Shown: positions 1-6,271 of the stretch, in pieces
How the letters are laid out: every line of letters begins with the position of its first letter
How positions within the stretch are numbered: the first letter of the stretch is position 1
NCBI GenBank assembly: GCA_023387295.1
Contig: JAEWIG010000130.1
Location: forward strand, 1-20,341
Source of the DNA: Bacillota bacterium
GTDB taxonomy: Bacteria; Bacillota; Bacilli; Bacillales; Cytobacillaceae
Length of the DNA stretch: 20,341 nt
Reading direction: 5' to 3'
Notes under the pieces: generated by a model
What the model saw: the letters and a program-made list of their open reading frames with translations, nothing else
Told to the model about the DNA's origin: nothing
Database searches by the model: none
Position numbers and translations under genes: made by a program

Positions 1-1709
1 ATTCAGAACCATTTGCTACGAAATATGCGTTTGAAACAAAAGGTAATGATAAAGATATTTCAATAAATATTATCAATAAGAAATTTGCTAAAATAAAGCT
101 GATTAAAGTTGATGCTAATAATGCGAATATAAAATTAAAAGATGCAAAATTTGAAGTTAGGGATATGGGCGGAAAACTCATGAATGTAATTGAAACAGAT
201 AGTAATGGAGAAGCTGTTTCAATAGAATTACCGCCAGATGATTACACGTTAACTGAGATTGCAGCACCATCAAAATACGCACCAATAACACAGCCTAAAA
301 CTATAACATTAAAAGCTGATCTAAGTACTAATTATGTGCAAACGGAACAAGTAACTAACGAGTTAATCAATCAAGCGGTAGAGTTAACAAAAGTAGATGA
401 TAAAGATACTAACCATAAATTATCTGGGGCAGTATTCACATTACATTCAGCTGTAGATGGAACGCAAGTGAAAAAAGATAAAGATGGTAAAGATTTACCT
501 AATCTCGTGACGAATTCTCAAGGGAAAATTTCTGTAAATAATCTAGAGGCGGGTAAATACTACTTCCTAGAAACAAAAGCACCAGAATATTATTTATTAG
601 GTGCTACAGAAGCAGACCGTAAAACGAAAATTTTTGAAATTGAAGCTAATCAAACGACTTTTTCTACCGTTACGAAAGAAAACACACGTGGTCAAGGTGA
701 AATAAAGATTACAAAAGTGGATGCATCTAATAATTCAATTCTTATAGATGATGTTAAATTTGAACTTTCTAGAGATGGAGTTCTTATCGATACACAGGTA
801 ACAGCAGGTGGAATCGCGACATTTAGTAATCTACCTTATGGAACATACACATTAGTAGAAACAGAAGCAAATCCAGATTATATTCTTGATTCTTCAGAGA
901 TAACAATCGTGTTAGATGCTCAAACAAATGGAGAAGTTAAAACACAAACAATTAAGAATACTAAAAAGGATCATTCTGTTCTATTAACGAAATATAATTC
1001 GAACAAATCCCAAAAACTAAAAGGTGCAATTTTCGAATTAAGAAAGGCTAATGGTAATGATGAGTATGAAGTTGTAACAACAATAGATGTTGAAAAATTA
1101 ACAACGGGTGATAACGGAGAGATTCATCTCATAGAATTACCAGTTGGAAAGTATCAATTAATCGAAATAACAGCACCTGCTGGTTATAGATTAGACAATA
1201 AACCGGTAGAGTTTGAAATTTTAGAGAATCAAGCACAACCTTTACAAGTTGAAAAAACGAATAGTAGAATATCAGTAGGTGGAGGAGGCGGAAGTTTCCC
1301 AGAGGAGCCAGGAACCCCTCCAACAGATCCGAATAACCCAGGTGACCCGAATAACCCAGGTGACGGAGATAACCCAGGGGATCCAAACAAGCCAGGTGGC
1401 GGAGATGACCCAGGAGATCCAAACAAGCCAGGTGACGGAGATAACCCAGGGGATCCAAACAACCCAGGTAACTCGAATAACCCGGGAGATCAAACAAACT
1501 CGGGTAATCCAAGTACTCCGGGCAATGTAAATAACCCTGGTAATTCCCAAGGAGTCGGGAATCCGAACAATGTGAACAAGCCAGGCAAGCAACCAGGTAG
1601 TACTTTGCCGCAAACAGGAGAACAGGCAAATGGAGCTTTACCATTAGCAGGCCTAGCATTAATTCTCATCGGAATTTCGCTGTTGTTTAAACGTAGAAAA
1701 GCAGAATAA
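1..1709 (+). CDS. LPXTG-anchored surface protein with Cna_B/SpaA-type repeats (5'-truncated by window edge)
   Basis: The reading frame is open from base 3, so the gene begins upstream; the ATG at 165 is internal. The 568 visible residues hold four consecutive Cna_B/SpaA-like beta domains. Each begins with a K-x-D-type strand (LIKVD, LTKVD, ITKVD, LTKY) and has the E-x-x-x-P-x-Y type strand (TEIAAPSKY, LETKAPEYY, VETEANPDY, IEITAPAGY). Each also has a late Asn that could form the Lys-Asn isopeptide bond known in this fold. A Pro/Gly/Asn/Asp-rich wall-spanning linker follows (from about 1299), then LPQTG at 1605-1619, a hydrophobic segment and a positive KRRKAE tail: a complete sortase A sorting signal. 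It is probably an adhesin or pilin-like stalk covalently attached to peptidoglycan. The ligand and the N-terminal domain are outside the window. Confidence 0.93.
   Translation, partial: SEPFATKYAFETKGNDKDISINIINKKFAKIKLIKVDANNANIKLKDAKFEVRDMGGKLMNVIETDSNGEAVSIELPPDDYTLTEIAAPSKYAPITQPKTITLKADLSTNYVQTEQVTNELINQAVELTKVDDKDTNHKLSGAVFTLHSAVDGTQVKKDKDGKDLPNLVTNSQGKISVNNLEAGKYYFLETKAPEYYLLGATEADRKTKIFEIEANQTTFSTVTKENTRGQGEIKITKVDASNNSILIDDVKFELSRDGVLIDTQVTAGGIATFSNLPYGTYTLVETEANPDYILDSSEITIVLDAQTNGEVKTQTIKNTKKDHSVLLTKYNSNKSQKLKGAIFELRKANGNDEYEVVTTIDVEKLTTGDNGEIHLIELPVGKYQLIEITAPAGYRLDNKPVEFEILENQAQPLQVEKTNSRISVGGGGGSFPEEPGTPPTDPNNPGDPNNPGDGDNPGDPNKPGGGDDPGDPNKPGDGDNPGDPNNPGNSNNPGDQTNSGNPSTPGNVNNPGNSQGVGNPNNVNKPGKQPGSTLPQTGEQANGALPLAGLALILIGISLLFKRRKAE
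1365..1472 (+). repeat. Three tandem 36-bp repeats in the wall-spanning linker
   Basis: Units lie at 1365-1400, 1401-1436 and 1437-1472 and encode variants of a 12-residue G-D-N-P-G-D-P-N-K-P-G block. They are near-identical at DNA level, so copy number may vary between strains. Shorter NNPGDP-type motifs flank them on both sides. Confidence 0.85.
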
Positions 1710-1712
1710 TAA

Positions 1713-1765
1713 AAAGAGTGAGGAAAGAAAACATCATGTTTCCCTTTCCTCACTCTTTATTTTTT
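1713..1765. terminator. Bidirectional rho-independent terminator between convergent genes
   Basis: A 14-bp perfect stem (arms 1713-1726 and 1745-1758) closes an 18-nt loop. It is followed by A plus a T-run on the plus strand, and the minus strand also has a T-rich run after the stem. It lies between the adhesin stop (1709) and the stop of the convergent transglutaminase gene (1781), so it can serve both. Confidence 0.88.
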
Positions 1766-1780
1766 TGCGTATTTGCTAGT

Positions 1781-2899
1781 TTATGAGATTTTAAGTGAAG
1801 CTTTTTTACCTGTTGCTTTATTTGTATAAATCAATTGATTCTTTTCAATATACAGATCGATAGAGTGAATTTTATTAAGCTGCTTCATTTTTGAACCGTC
1901 AATATTAGAGCGATATAAGAATCCTCCATTTGCATAATTACTGAAATAGATTGCCTTATCCGTAATTGCAAAATATGGGGCACTTACATTAAGTAATTTT
2001 GTTTTTCCAGTACCATCAATTTTCATTCGGTAAAGCTTATTATTATCTTTACTATTTGAGTAATAATAGTAAGAATTATGTTCTCGAACTGTAGAGAAGT
2101 CTTGAAAATAAGCATATTTATTGCTCTTTGCTACTGGAAACTGCTTGTCATCCCAAGAATGGTCCTTTTTTAAAGTAACTGAAGGAACAAGAAAATATTT
2201 ATAACTAATTTCGCCAACTCTATTAGGAACTGGATCATTCCACGTGGCATCAATATAGAAATATTCTCCATCGACTTTTACTAAATTCCAAGCATGATCC
2301 CCGCCATCGGCCTTGCCAGTAACATAGTGTGTTTCAATTCCGACTTTTTCAAGTAACAGCTTCATTGTTTTGGCATAACCTTCACAAACAGCTATTCCAT
2401 TCATTAATAGTCCATAAGGAGTGTACGATGCTTCAGGTACTTTGTTTTGCTTAAAATTATCCCAATCATACGCAGTATTTAGGACGATATAATCATGGAT
2501 CGCTTTTACCTTATCGAAATCAGAGTAACCTGGTTTTATCGTCACTTTAAGAATACTATTTATTTTTTCTTCTTGCTTCTTTACCATTTCTTTTATTTTA
2601 GTAGTAGGGTATTTATATTTAAGTTCAATTTTTCCATCAGAATAGATCTTTGTTCCCTCATGTTGAAAATAAAATATCTCAGGATGATCAGCTAGAACTT
2701 CATCTATAATAGGGCCAATTTCTTTATATGAGATGGACTGTGATGGAAAAGTAGTAGTGCTTTTATAGCTAGTTATGGAGTTTAAAAGATTATTATATGT
2801 TTCCTGATGAGGTGTAATCTCTTTTGCAGAGGTAGGCAAGCCAATGGCTAGTAGAAATGCCAGAATAAATGGAACAATAAAAAACCCTTTCTTAAACAA
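1781..2899 (-). CDS. Secreted transglutaminase-like protein with C-terminal DUF5050-like repeats
   Basis: The protein has 372 residues with an N-terminal signal peptide (basic MFKKG, hydrophobic core to about residue 20, cleavage near TSA-KE). A transglutaminase-like (papain-fold) core follows, with a readable Cys-His-Asp triad: C172 in GIAVCEGYAKT, H202 in GDHAWNLV and D217 in YIDATWNDP. From about residue 265 the chain shows repeated IDG and I-Y-F-S/T-N strands typical of DUF5050 beta-propeller-like modules. The start is TTG, preceded by AAGGGAGAG at suitable spacing; no better in-frame start is seen. It is presumably exported and may crosslink or cleave surface or wall proteins, but whether it acts as transglutaminase, protease or binding protein is unknown. 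A c-di-GMP-I riboswitch sits in its leader. Confidence 0.88.
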   Translation of the reverse strand: MFKKGFFIVPFILAFLLAIGLPTSAKEITPHQETYNNLLNSITSYKSTTTFPSQSISYKEIGPIIDEVLADHPEIFYFQHEGTKIYSDGKIELKYKYPTTKIKEMVKKQEEKINSILKVTIKPGYSDFDKVKAIHDYIVLNTAYDWDNFKQNKVPEASYTPYGLLMNGIAVCEGYAKTMKLLLEKVGIETHYVTGKADGGDHAWNLVKVDGEYFYIDATWNDPVPNRVGEISYKYFLVPSVTLKKDHSWDDKQFPVAKSNKYAYFQDFSTVREHNSYYYYSNSKDNNKLYRMKIDGTGKTKLLNVSAPYFAITDKAIYFSNYANGGFLYRSNIDGSKMKQLNKIHSIDLYIEKNQLIYTNKATGKKASLKIS

Positions 2900-2933
2900 A
2901 ATGAATCTCTCCCTTACGACTTCATTCTTTTGA

Positions 2934-3022
2934 GAATAAATACGGTAACCCAGCCATCATAGCTATTTTGCCTTAGACCTGTGGCTTTGCGTCTCAATTT
3001 TTCAATTGATTTGCGTTTATTA
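2934..3022 (-). promoter_or_regulatory. Cyclic di-GMP-I (GEMM) riboswitch
   Basis: Read on the minus strand, the segment shows hallmark GEMM-I elements in order: ACGCAAA, a 6-bp TCAATT/AATTGA hairpin capped by a GAAA tetraloop, GACGCAAAGCC, a second arm with GGTCTAAGG, the AGCCA/TGGCT closing helix, and GGGTTACCG. The AATAAA...TTTATT ends can form the basal helix. The aptamer ends about 35 nt before the TTG start of the transglutaminase-like gene. I see no strong U-tract terminator after it, only a weak ATTCT/AGAAT hairpin, so translational control or a subtle expression platform is more likely. The direction of the switch cannot be told. Confidence 0.92.
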
Positions 3023-3036
3023 TTAGTTCAATACTA

Positions 3037-3053
3037 CTAGTATAGTATACTAG
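3037..3053 (-). promoter_or_regulatory. 17-bp perfect palindrome containing overlapping -10-like TATACT hexamers
   Basis: CTAGTATA-G-TATACTAG is an 8+1+8 palindrome just upstream of the riboswitch. On the minus strand it contains two overlapping TATACT hexamers (3044-3049 and 3039-3044) at the right distance to start the riboswitch transcript. No good -35 is visible. It could be the -10 region alone or a promoter overlapped by a dimeric repressor operator. Confidence 0.4.
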
Positions 3054-3129
3054 CTATTTTTTTGATAGTATTCATAATTAGGAATTTTTACTTAGATAAC
3101 TAAATGGACAATCACTTTGCTTTACTTTG

Positions 3130-3157
3130 TTGAATAGTGTTATTATTTCAATAATAT
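3130..3157 (+). promoter_or_regulatory. Possible sigma-A promoter for the YbaK-family gene
   Basis: TTGAAT (3130-3135) and TAATAT (3152-3157) are separated by 16 bp, about 20 bp ahead of the ribosome site of the YbaK-like gene. The local DNA is very AT-rich, so chance matches are likely. Confidence 0.35.
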
Positions 3158-3179
3158 TGTTATCGAAGGGATGAAGAGG

Positions 3180-3698
3180 ATGTCATTAGAAAATGTAAAA
3201 GCTCATTTTAAACAATGGAATCGTGAAAAGGATATGATGGAGTTTGAGGCTTCAAGTGCAACAGTAGAGTTAGCGGCAAATGTCATTGGTGTGTTACCTG
3301 CACGGATTGCTAAAACACTATCCTTTCGAGGCGAGGACGATCAAGCAATCTTAGTTGTTGCAGCTGGGGATGCGAAAATTGATAATAAAAAATTTCGCCA
3401 AACATTTAACATGAAGGCGAGGATGCTCTCACCGGATGAGGTTCTAGAACAAACAGGTCATGCTGTTGGTGGGGTTTGTCCGTTTGGTCTCATCAATCCT
3501 CTACCTGTTTATTTAGATATATCGATGAAACGCTTCGAAACAGTCTTTCCGGCTTGTGGCAGTGCGAACTCAGCAATTGAATTAACCTGCGATAAATTAT
3601 TCGAATATTCATACGCTAAAGAGTGGATTGACGTTTGTAAAGGATGGGAAGAAGAGTCGGAGAAAGAAACGGTAGCAACGAACAGGGGGCAACTATAG
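3180..3698 (+). CDS. YbaK/ProX-type aminoacyl-tRNA deacylase
   Basis: The product is 172 residues and belongs to the YbaK/EbsC/INS-like editing family, which hydrolyses mischarged tRNAs such as Cys- or Ala-tRNA(Pro). Family features are the AKTLSFR segment with the conserved lysine (K45), the VVAAGD strand, the helix starting KIDNKKFR, and GGVCPFG (97-103) forming the substrate pocket loop. The start was moved from an in-frame ATG at 3171, which abuts GAAGGG with no spacing, to the ATG at 3180, where the same GAAGGG lies 9 nt upstream. The exact tRNA specificity cannot be read. It is a cytosolic single gene with its own promoter region. Confidence 0.88.
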   Translation: MSLENVKAHFKQWNREKDMMEFEASSATVELAANVIGVLPARIAKTLSFRGEDDQAILVVAAGDAKIDNKKFRQTFNMKARMLSPDEVLEQTGHAVGGVCPFGLINPLPVYLDISMKRFETVFPACGSANSAIELTCDKLFEYSYAKEWIDVCKGWEEESEKETVATNRGQL

Positions 3699-3740
3699 AA
3701 ATTCAAGAAGGATATCGACTTGGAAACTTTTTAGTGTTGT

Positions 3741-3760
3741 TAATAAATAAATAAATAAAT
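3741..3760 (+). repeat. Tetranucleotide microsatellite (TAAA/ATAA)
   Basis: About four to five uninterrupted copies of a TAAA tetranucleotide lie just downstream of the YbaK-like gene. The tract is noncoding and may vary in length by slippage. Confidence 0.7.
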
Positions 3761-3761
3761 C

Positions 3762-3831
3762 GTCGTCGGATTCAATGAACAAGCCTTGATGTACGAAGTA
3801 ATCACCAGCACAGTGAAATGAATCCGACGAC
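3762..3831. other. Long-loop inverted repeat between convergent genes
   Basis: GTCGTCGGATTCA (3762-3774) is repeated inverted at 3819-3831, separated by 44 nt. Flanking AAAT/ATTT can extend the helix across a one-base bulge. It lies between two convergent genes, so it may act as a terminator-like structure, but there is no clean T-run on either side. The 44-nt loop is longer than normal for a terminator, and a small degenerate mobile or repeat element is possible. A second small hairpin (CTCTCT/AGAGAG, 3836-3851) follows. Confidence 0.55.
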
Positions 3832-3859
3832 ATTTACTCTCTAAATAGAGAGCAGAAAA

Positions 3860-4327
3860 CTATTCCTTAATATAATTCGCCTTACTATTAAAGACAGGTT
3901 CCGCATCATTTGGCAGAAACCATTGTGTTTCAAGAGGAATTTGCTGTTCATCGAAAAGCATCTTTAACTCTTCCATAAAAACGCCTCGCGTCATATCACA
4001 GGAAGGACTACTTTGTATACCAAGTATTCCTGTTATCTCGTAACCACATCTTTTGTACTCAATTAATTGCTCGATAACGGGCTTTAAGATTTTTTTGCAG
4101 TGTTCACGATAGGATTCATTGTCATATTCTTCATAAGTCATAGGAGGTCTTTCTAGTCCAAGAAATGTAAATTCAGGGCAAGGTAATTGTAGCACGCCTA
4201 AACCTTCCTCATGAATCCAATCTAATGCAGAAGGAATAGCACCTAGGCTTCTAGCTTCTCCTTCAATAACCGTGTTTTGGTTTAATATGCAGTGAGAGAC
4301 TAGTAGAATTCTTTTACTACGCTGCAT
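3860..4327 (-). CDS. TudS-related (DUF523-like) putative desulfidase, CD3072-type
   Basis: The product is 155 residues and resembles the DUF523/TudS family, whose founding enzyme uses a three-cysteine-bound [4Fe-4S] cluster to remove sulfur from thiouracil. The three expected cysteines are present: C13 in SHCILNQ, C50 in LPCPEF and C110 in SSPSCDM, the last followed by the family's TRG turn. The start is the ATG at 4327, inside the last codons of the upstream ECF transporter gene (11-nt overlap), giving MQRSKRILLVSHC; a longer in-frame ATG at 4405 would lie deep within the transporter gene and is unlikely. Tight coupling to an ECF S component suggests the transporter brings in the thio-compound substrate. 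The substrate is unknown. Confidence 0.83.
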   Translation of the reverse strand: MQRSKRILLVSHCILNQNTVIEGEARSLGAIPSALDWIHEEGLGVLQLPCPEFTFLGLERPPMTYEEYDNESYREHCKKILKPVIEQLIEYKRCGYEITGILGIQSSPSCDMTRGVFMEELKMLFDEQQIPLETQWFLPNDAEPVFNSKANYIKE

Positions 4328-4892
4328 GCTGGTTGTTTCCTTTGTATATTTTATGGAAAATCGGTAATTTCGTAATAATGAACATGACAAGTAAGCATGT
4401 TGCAATTTTGTCTACAATATTACCTGTAATTCTGGAAATAAACGTAGAAGCAAAAACGCTTTCGCCGGCTGCCCGCAACCATAATACGACAACGTCCATG
4501 CCGCTTCCATCTAATCCGCCGAAAACTGCTACAGAGATTGGTGTTCCAATAAGTGGTGCGACAATAGCTAAAATCATTCCAGTTATAAGTGCGATATACC
4601 ATTTTCTAAAGTTAAATTTTCTAGCCATGAATCCAACGACAATGGCGATAGCTACATTGACTAGACCGAAAAAGATGGCTGTTGGGCCAGTTGTCATTCC
4701 TAAAACGATATTCGTCAAAAATCCTGTTAACGCACCCCACCAAGGTCCGAATAATACAGCCATTAAAACGGTTCCAATTGTATCAAGAAATAATAGCGGA
4801 ATTTTTAATGCGGAAACAGCAGTCCCGAGTACAACATTCAGAACAATACACATGGCTCCATAGGTTAAAATAACGGTTTTTCGATTACTCAT
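4317..4892 (-). CDS. ECF transporter S component (substrate-binding membrane subunit), CD3073-like
   Basis: This 191-residue, highly hydrophobic protein has about five or six membrane segments. It has the layout of ECF S components: an N-terminal YGAMCIVLN helix, a GTVLMAVLFGPWWGALTGF segment and the FFGLVN helix. S components bind a vitamin or small metabolite and dock onto the shared EcfT/EcfA energising module, which is not in this window. The ATG has GAGAGGAAG upstream. Its end overlaps the TudS-related gene by 11 nt, implying one operon and a shared substrate. A similar pairing exists, as I recall, in Clostridioides difficile (CD3072/CD3073). The substrate cannot be identified from sequence. 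Confidence 0.83.
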   Translation of the reverse strand: MSNRKTVILTYGAMCIVLNVVLGTAVSALKIPLLFLDTIGTVLMAVLFGPWWGALTGFLTNIVLGMTTGPTAIFFGLVNVAIAIVVGFMARKFNFRKWYIALITGMILAIVAPLIGTPISVAVFGGLDGSGMDVVVLWLRAAGESVFASTFISRITGNIVDKIATCLLVMFIITKLPIFHKIYKGNNQHAA

Positions 4893-5175
4893 AAAAACTT
4901 CCTCTCCATTTCCAATTTACAAATAATTAATTATCACCATTAAAACTTATTAACCGGAACGAATTTTATCACGAAAAACGGTTGATTTTAGCCTGTATCG
5001 AAAAAATATATAAATGAACATCTATATTATCGATGGTTTAGATTTGTTTTACATCTACTCACAATGAGAAATGGGAGACTCTTAGATGCTACTTTTTAGT
5101 TAGCTTTTTTTGTTGGAAAAAGTGTAATATAATGATGATTATGGCGAAATGAAGGAAAGAAAAAGGTGATACAAC
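4893..5175. other. Divergent intergenic region between the ECF operon and the YitT-family gene
   Basis: This 283-bp AT-rich region has no gene. It must carry the minus-strand promoter of the ECF/TudS pair and the plus-strand promoter of the YitT gene. On the plus strand TATAAT (5128-5133) is a good -10 but is preceded only by a T-run at the -35 distance; AAGGTGAT at 5163-5170 is the ribosome site. I see no recognisable riboswitch, although CATCTA...TAGATG (around 5050-5087) could pair. Confidence 0.4.
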
Positions 5176-6012
5176 ATGAAAAAAAGACTAGTAGATATCT
5201 TCTTTATCGTAATCGGTTCTTTACTGTTTGCGTTAGGGGTCAATCTGTATATTATTCCTAATGAGCTCGGAGAAGGTGGAGTAACAGGAATAACGATTAT
5301 TGCCTACTATTTATATGAATGGTCTCCAGGACTAGTAAACTTAGTGCTGAATGCAATATTATTAGTTATTGGTTATAAGTTTCTTAGTAAAACGACAACC
5401 GTTTATACAGTACTTGCTGTTATTCTTAACTCTTTGTTTTTACATTTAACAGAGGGGTGGACGATCGCGTCAGACGAAATCATTGTGAATACCATTTTTG
5501 GCGGTGTTTTTGTCGGAGTGGGGATTGGGTTAATTATTCGTGTAGGTGGTACGACTGCAGGTTCAACAATATTAGCGAGAATCACGAATAAATATCTGGG
5601 CTGGAGTATTAGCTGGGGTCTCTTATTCTTTGATTTGATTGTTGTTTTTTGCTCGTACTTTATTATTGGTACAGAAAAATTAATGCTTACGATTATGATG
5701 CTCTATATTGCTACAAAAGTAATGGAGTTTATTATTGAAGGCTTTAATTCCAAAAAAGCAGTTACGATTATTTCACAAGAGCCAGACAAAATTGCTCAGC
5801 AAGTAAATGAAAAAATGAATAGAGGCGTTACAGTTTTTGATGGTAGTGGTTACTATACTAAGACACACAAGGATATTTTATATATTGTCATTAGCAGTCA
5901 AGAGATTGTGAAACTGAAAAGAATTGTGAAAGAGGTAGATACAAATGCCTTTGTAGCGATTCATGATGTACGTGATGTTTTTGGAGAAGGATTCGGAGAA
6001 ATTACAAAGTAA
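5176..6012 (+). CDS. YitT-family membrane protein (YitT_membrane plus DUF2179)
   Basis: The product is 278 residues with five predicted transmembrane segments in the first about 190 residues, starting KKRLVDIFFIVIGSLLFALG. The IPNELGEGGVTGI loop and GGTTAGSTI motif are typical of the YitT (DUF161) family. A cytoplasmic DUF2179 domain follows from about residue 215, including FDGSGYYT, the ILYIVIS strand and the closing AFVAIHDVRDVFGEGF. The start ATG has AAGGTGAT upstream. The family is widespread in Bacillaceae with several paralogues per genome, and its biochemical role is not established. It is a single-gene unit ended by a strong terminator at 6022-6051. Confidence 0.92.
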   Translation: MKKRLVDIFFIVIGSLLFALGVNLYIIPNELGEGGVTGITIIAYYLYEWSPGLVNLVLNAILLVIGYKFLSKTTTVYTVLAVILNSLFLHLTEGWTIASDEIIVNTIFGGVFVGVGIGLIIRVGGTTAGSTILARITNKYLGWSISWGLLFFDLIVVFCSYFIIGTEKLMLTIMMLYIATKVMEFIIEGFNSKKAVTIISQEPDKIAQQVNEKMNRGVTVFDGSGYYTKTHKDILYIVISSQEIVKLKRIVKEVDTNAFVAIHDVRDVFGEGFGEITK

Positions 6013-6021
6013 TGATGTAGG

Positions 6022-6051
6022 ATACGTGCTGTGATTAGCACGTATTTTTTT
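6022..6051 (+). terminator. Rho-independent terminator of the YitT-family gene
   Basis: The 9-bp stem ATACGTGCT/AGCACGTAT (6022-6030 with 6037-6045) has a 6-nt loop and runs straight into seven T residues, 10 bp after the stop codon. Confidence 0.92.
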
Positions 6052-6088
6052 ATAGATAAGAAAGTACAAGTTTTTATGAATATGAGAA

Positions 6089-6119
6089 TTGTCTAACTCC
6101 AGGCGCCTTGGCTTTCTTA
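6089..6119 (+). repeat. Possible remnant of a dispersed Bacillus intergenic repeat
   Basis: The stretch around GTCTAACTCCAGGCGCCTTG resembles the start of an intergenic repeat (GTCTAGCTCCAGCGCCTAG-like) that I remember as common in Bacillaceae genomes. The match is imperfect and from memory only. It sits between the YitT terminator and the WalR-type boxes. Confidence 0.3.
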
Positions 6120-6121
6120 CA

Positions 6122-6138
6122 TGTAAACAAACTGTAAA
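6122..6138 (+). promoter_or_regulatory. WalR (YycF) box, perfect TGTWAH-N5-TGTWAH
   Basis: TGTAAA-CAAAC-TGTAAA fits the WalR consensus exactly in both hexamers and spacing. It lies about 95 bp upstream of the -10 of the NlpC/P60 gene. WalR controls peptidoglycan hydrolases, many of them NlpC/P60 enzymes, in Bacillus and Staphylococcus, so this match and its position reinforce each other. Confidence 0.7.
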
Positions 6139-6176
6139 GTTCTCAGCAAAATCCAGTTATGACTATGCTTTGACCT

Positions 6177-6192
6177 TGTAACAATCTGTAAT
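6177..6192 (+). promoter_or_regulatory. Second WalR-like half-site pair with 4-bp spacing
   Basis: TGTAAC-AATC-TGTAAT consists of two consensus WalR hexamers but with a 4-bp rather than 5-bp spacer. It lies between the perfect box and the promoter, so it may be a weaker cooperative site. Confidence 0.45.
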
Positions 6193-6227
6193 GGGTTATA
6201 TTGCTACAAAAGATGCTACTGCTTGTT

Positions 6228-6236
6228 TGTTATAAT
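6228..6236 (+). promoter_or_regulatory. Extended -10 promoter of the NlpC/P60 gene
   Basis: TGT-TATAAT gives a consensus -10 (6231-6236) with the extended TGn element and no good -35. This fits an activator-dependent or extended -10 sigma-A promoter. The start codon is about 36 bp downstream with a strong AGGAGGG ribosome site. Confidence 0.65.
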
Positions 6237-6271
6237 CGGGGCAAGTCAAACAAAACAGCAGGAGGGAACAA

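Noticed and set aside
1129..1659. Minus-strand open frames of 77-176 codons opposite the Pro/Gly-rich linker
   Set aside because: They are antisense shadows of the repetitive linker of the LPXTG protein, have repeat-driven composition and no family features.
2900..2940. Intrinsic terminator as expression platform of the GEMM riboswitch
   Set aside because: Only a 5-bp ATTCT/AGAAT hairpin without a U-tract is present, too weak for a confident terminator call.
4333..4863. 176-codon plus-strand frame opposite the ECF S component gene
   Set aside because: It lies wholly antisense to a well-supported membrane protein and overlap gene; its long open frame reflects that gene's codon bias.
4893..5175. 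Vitamin riboswitch upstream of the ECF S component
   Set aside because: I looked for conserved elements of TPP, FMN, cobalamin and preQ1 aptamers on the minus strand and found none.
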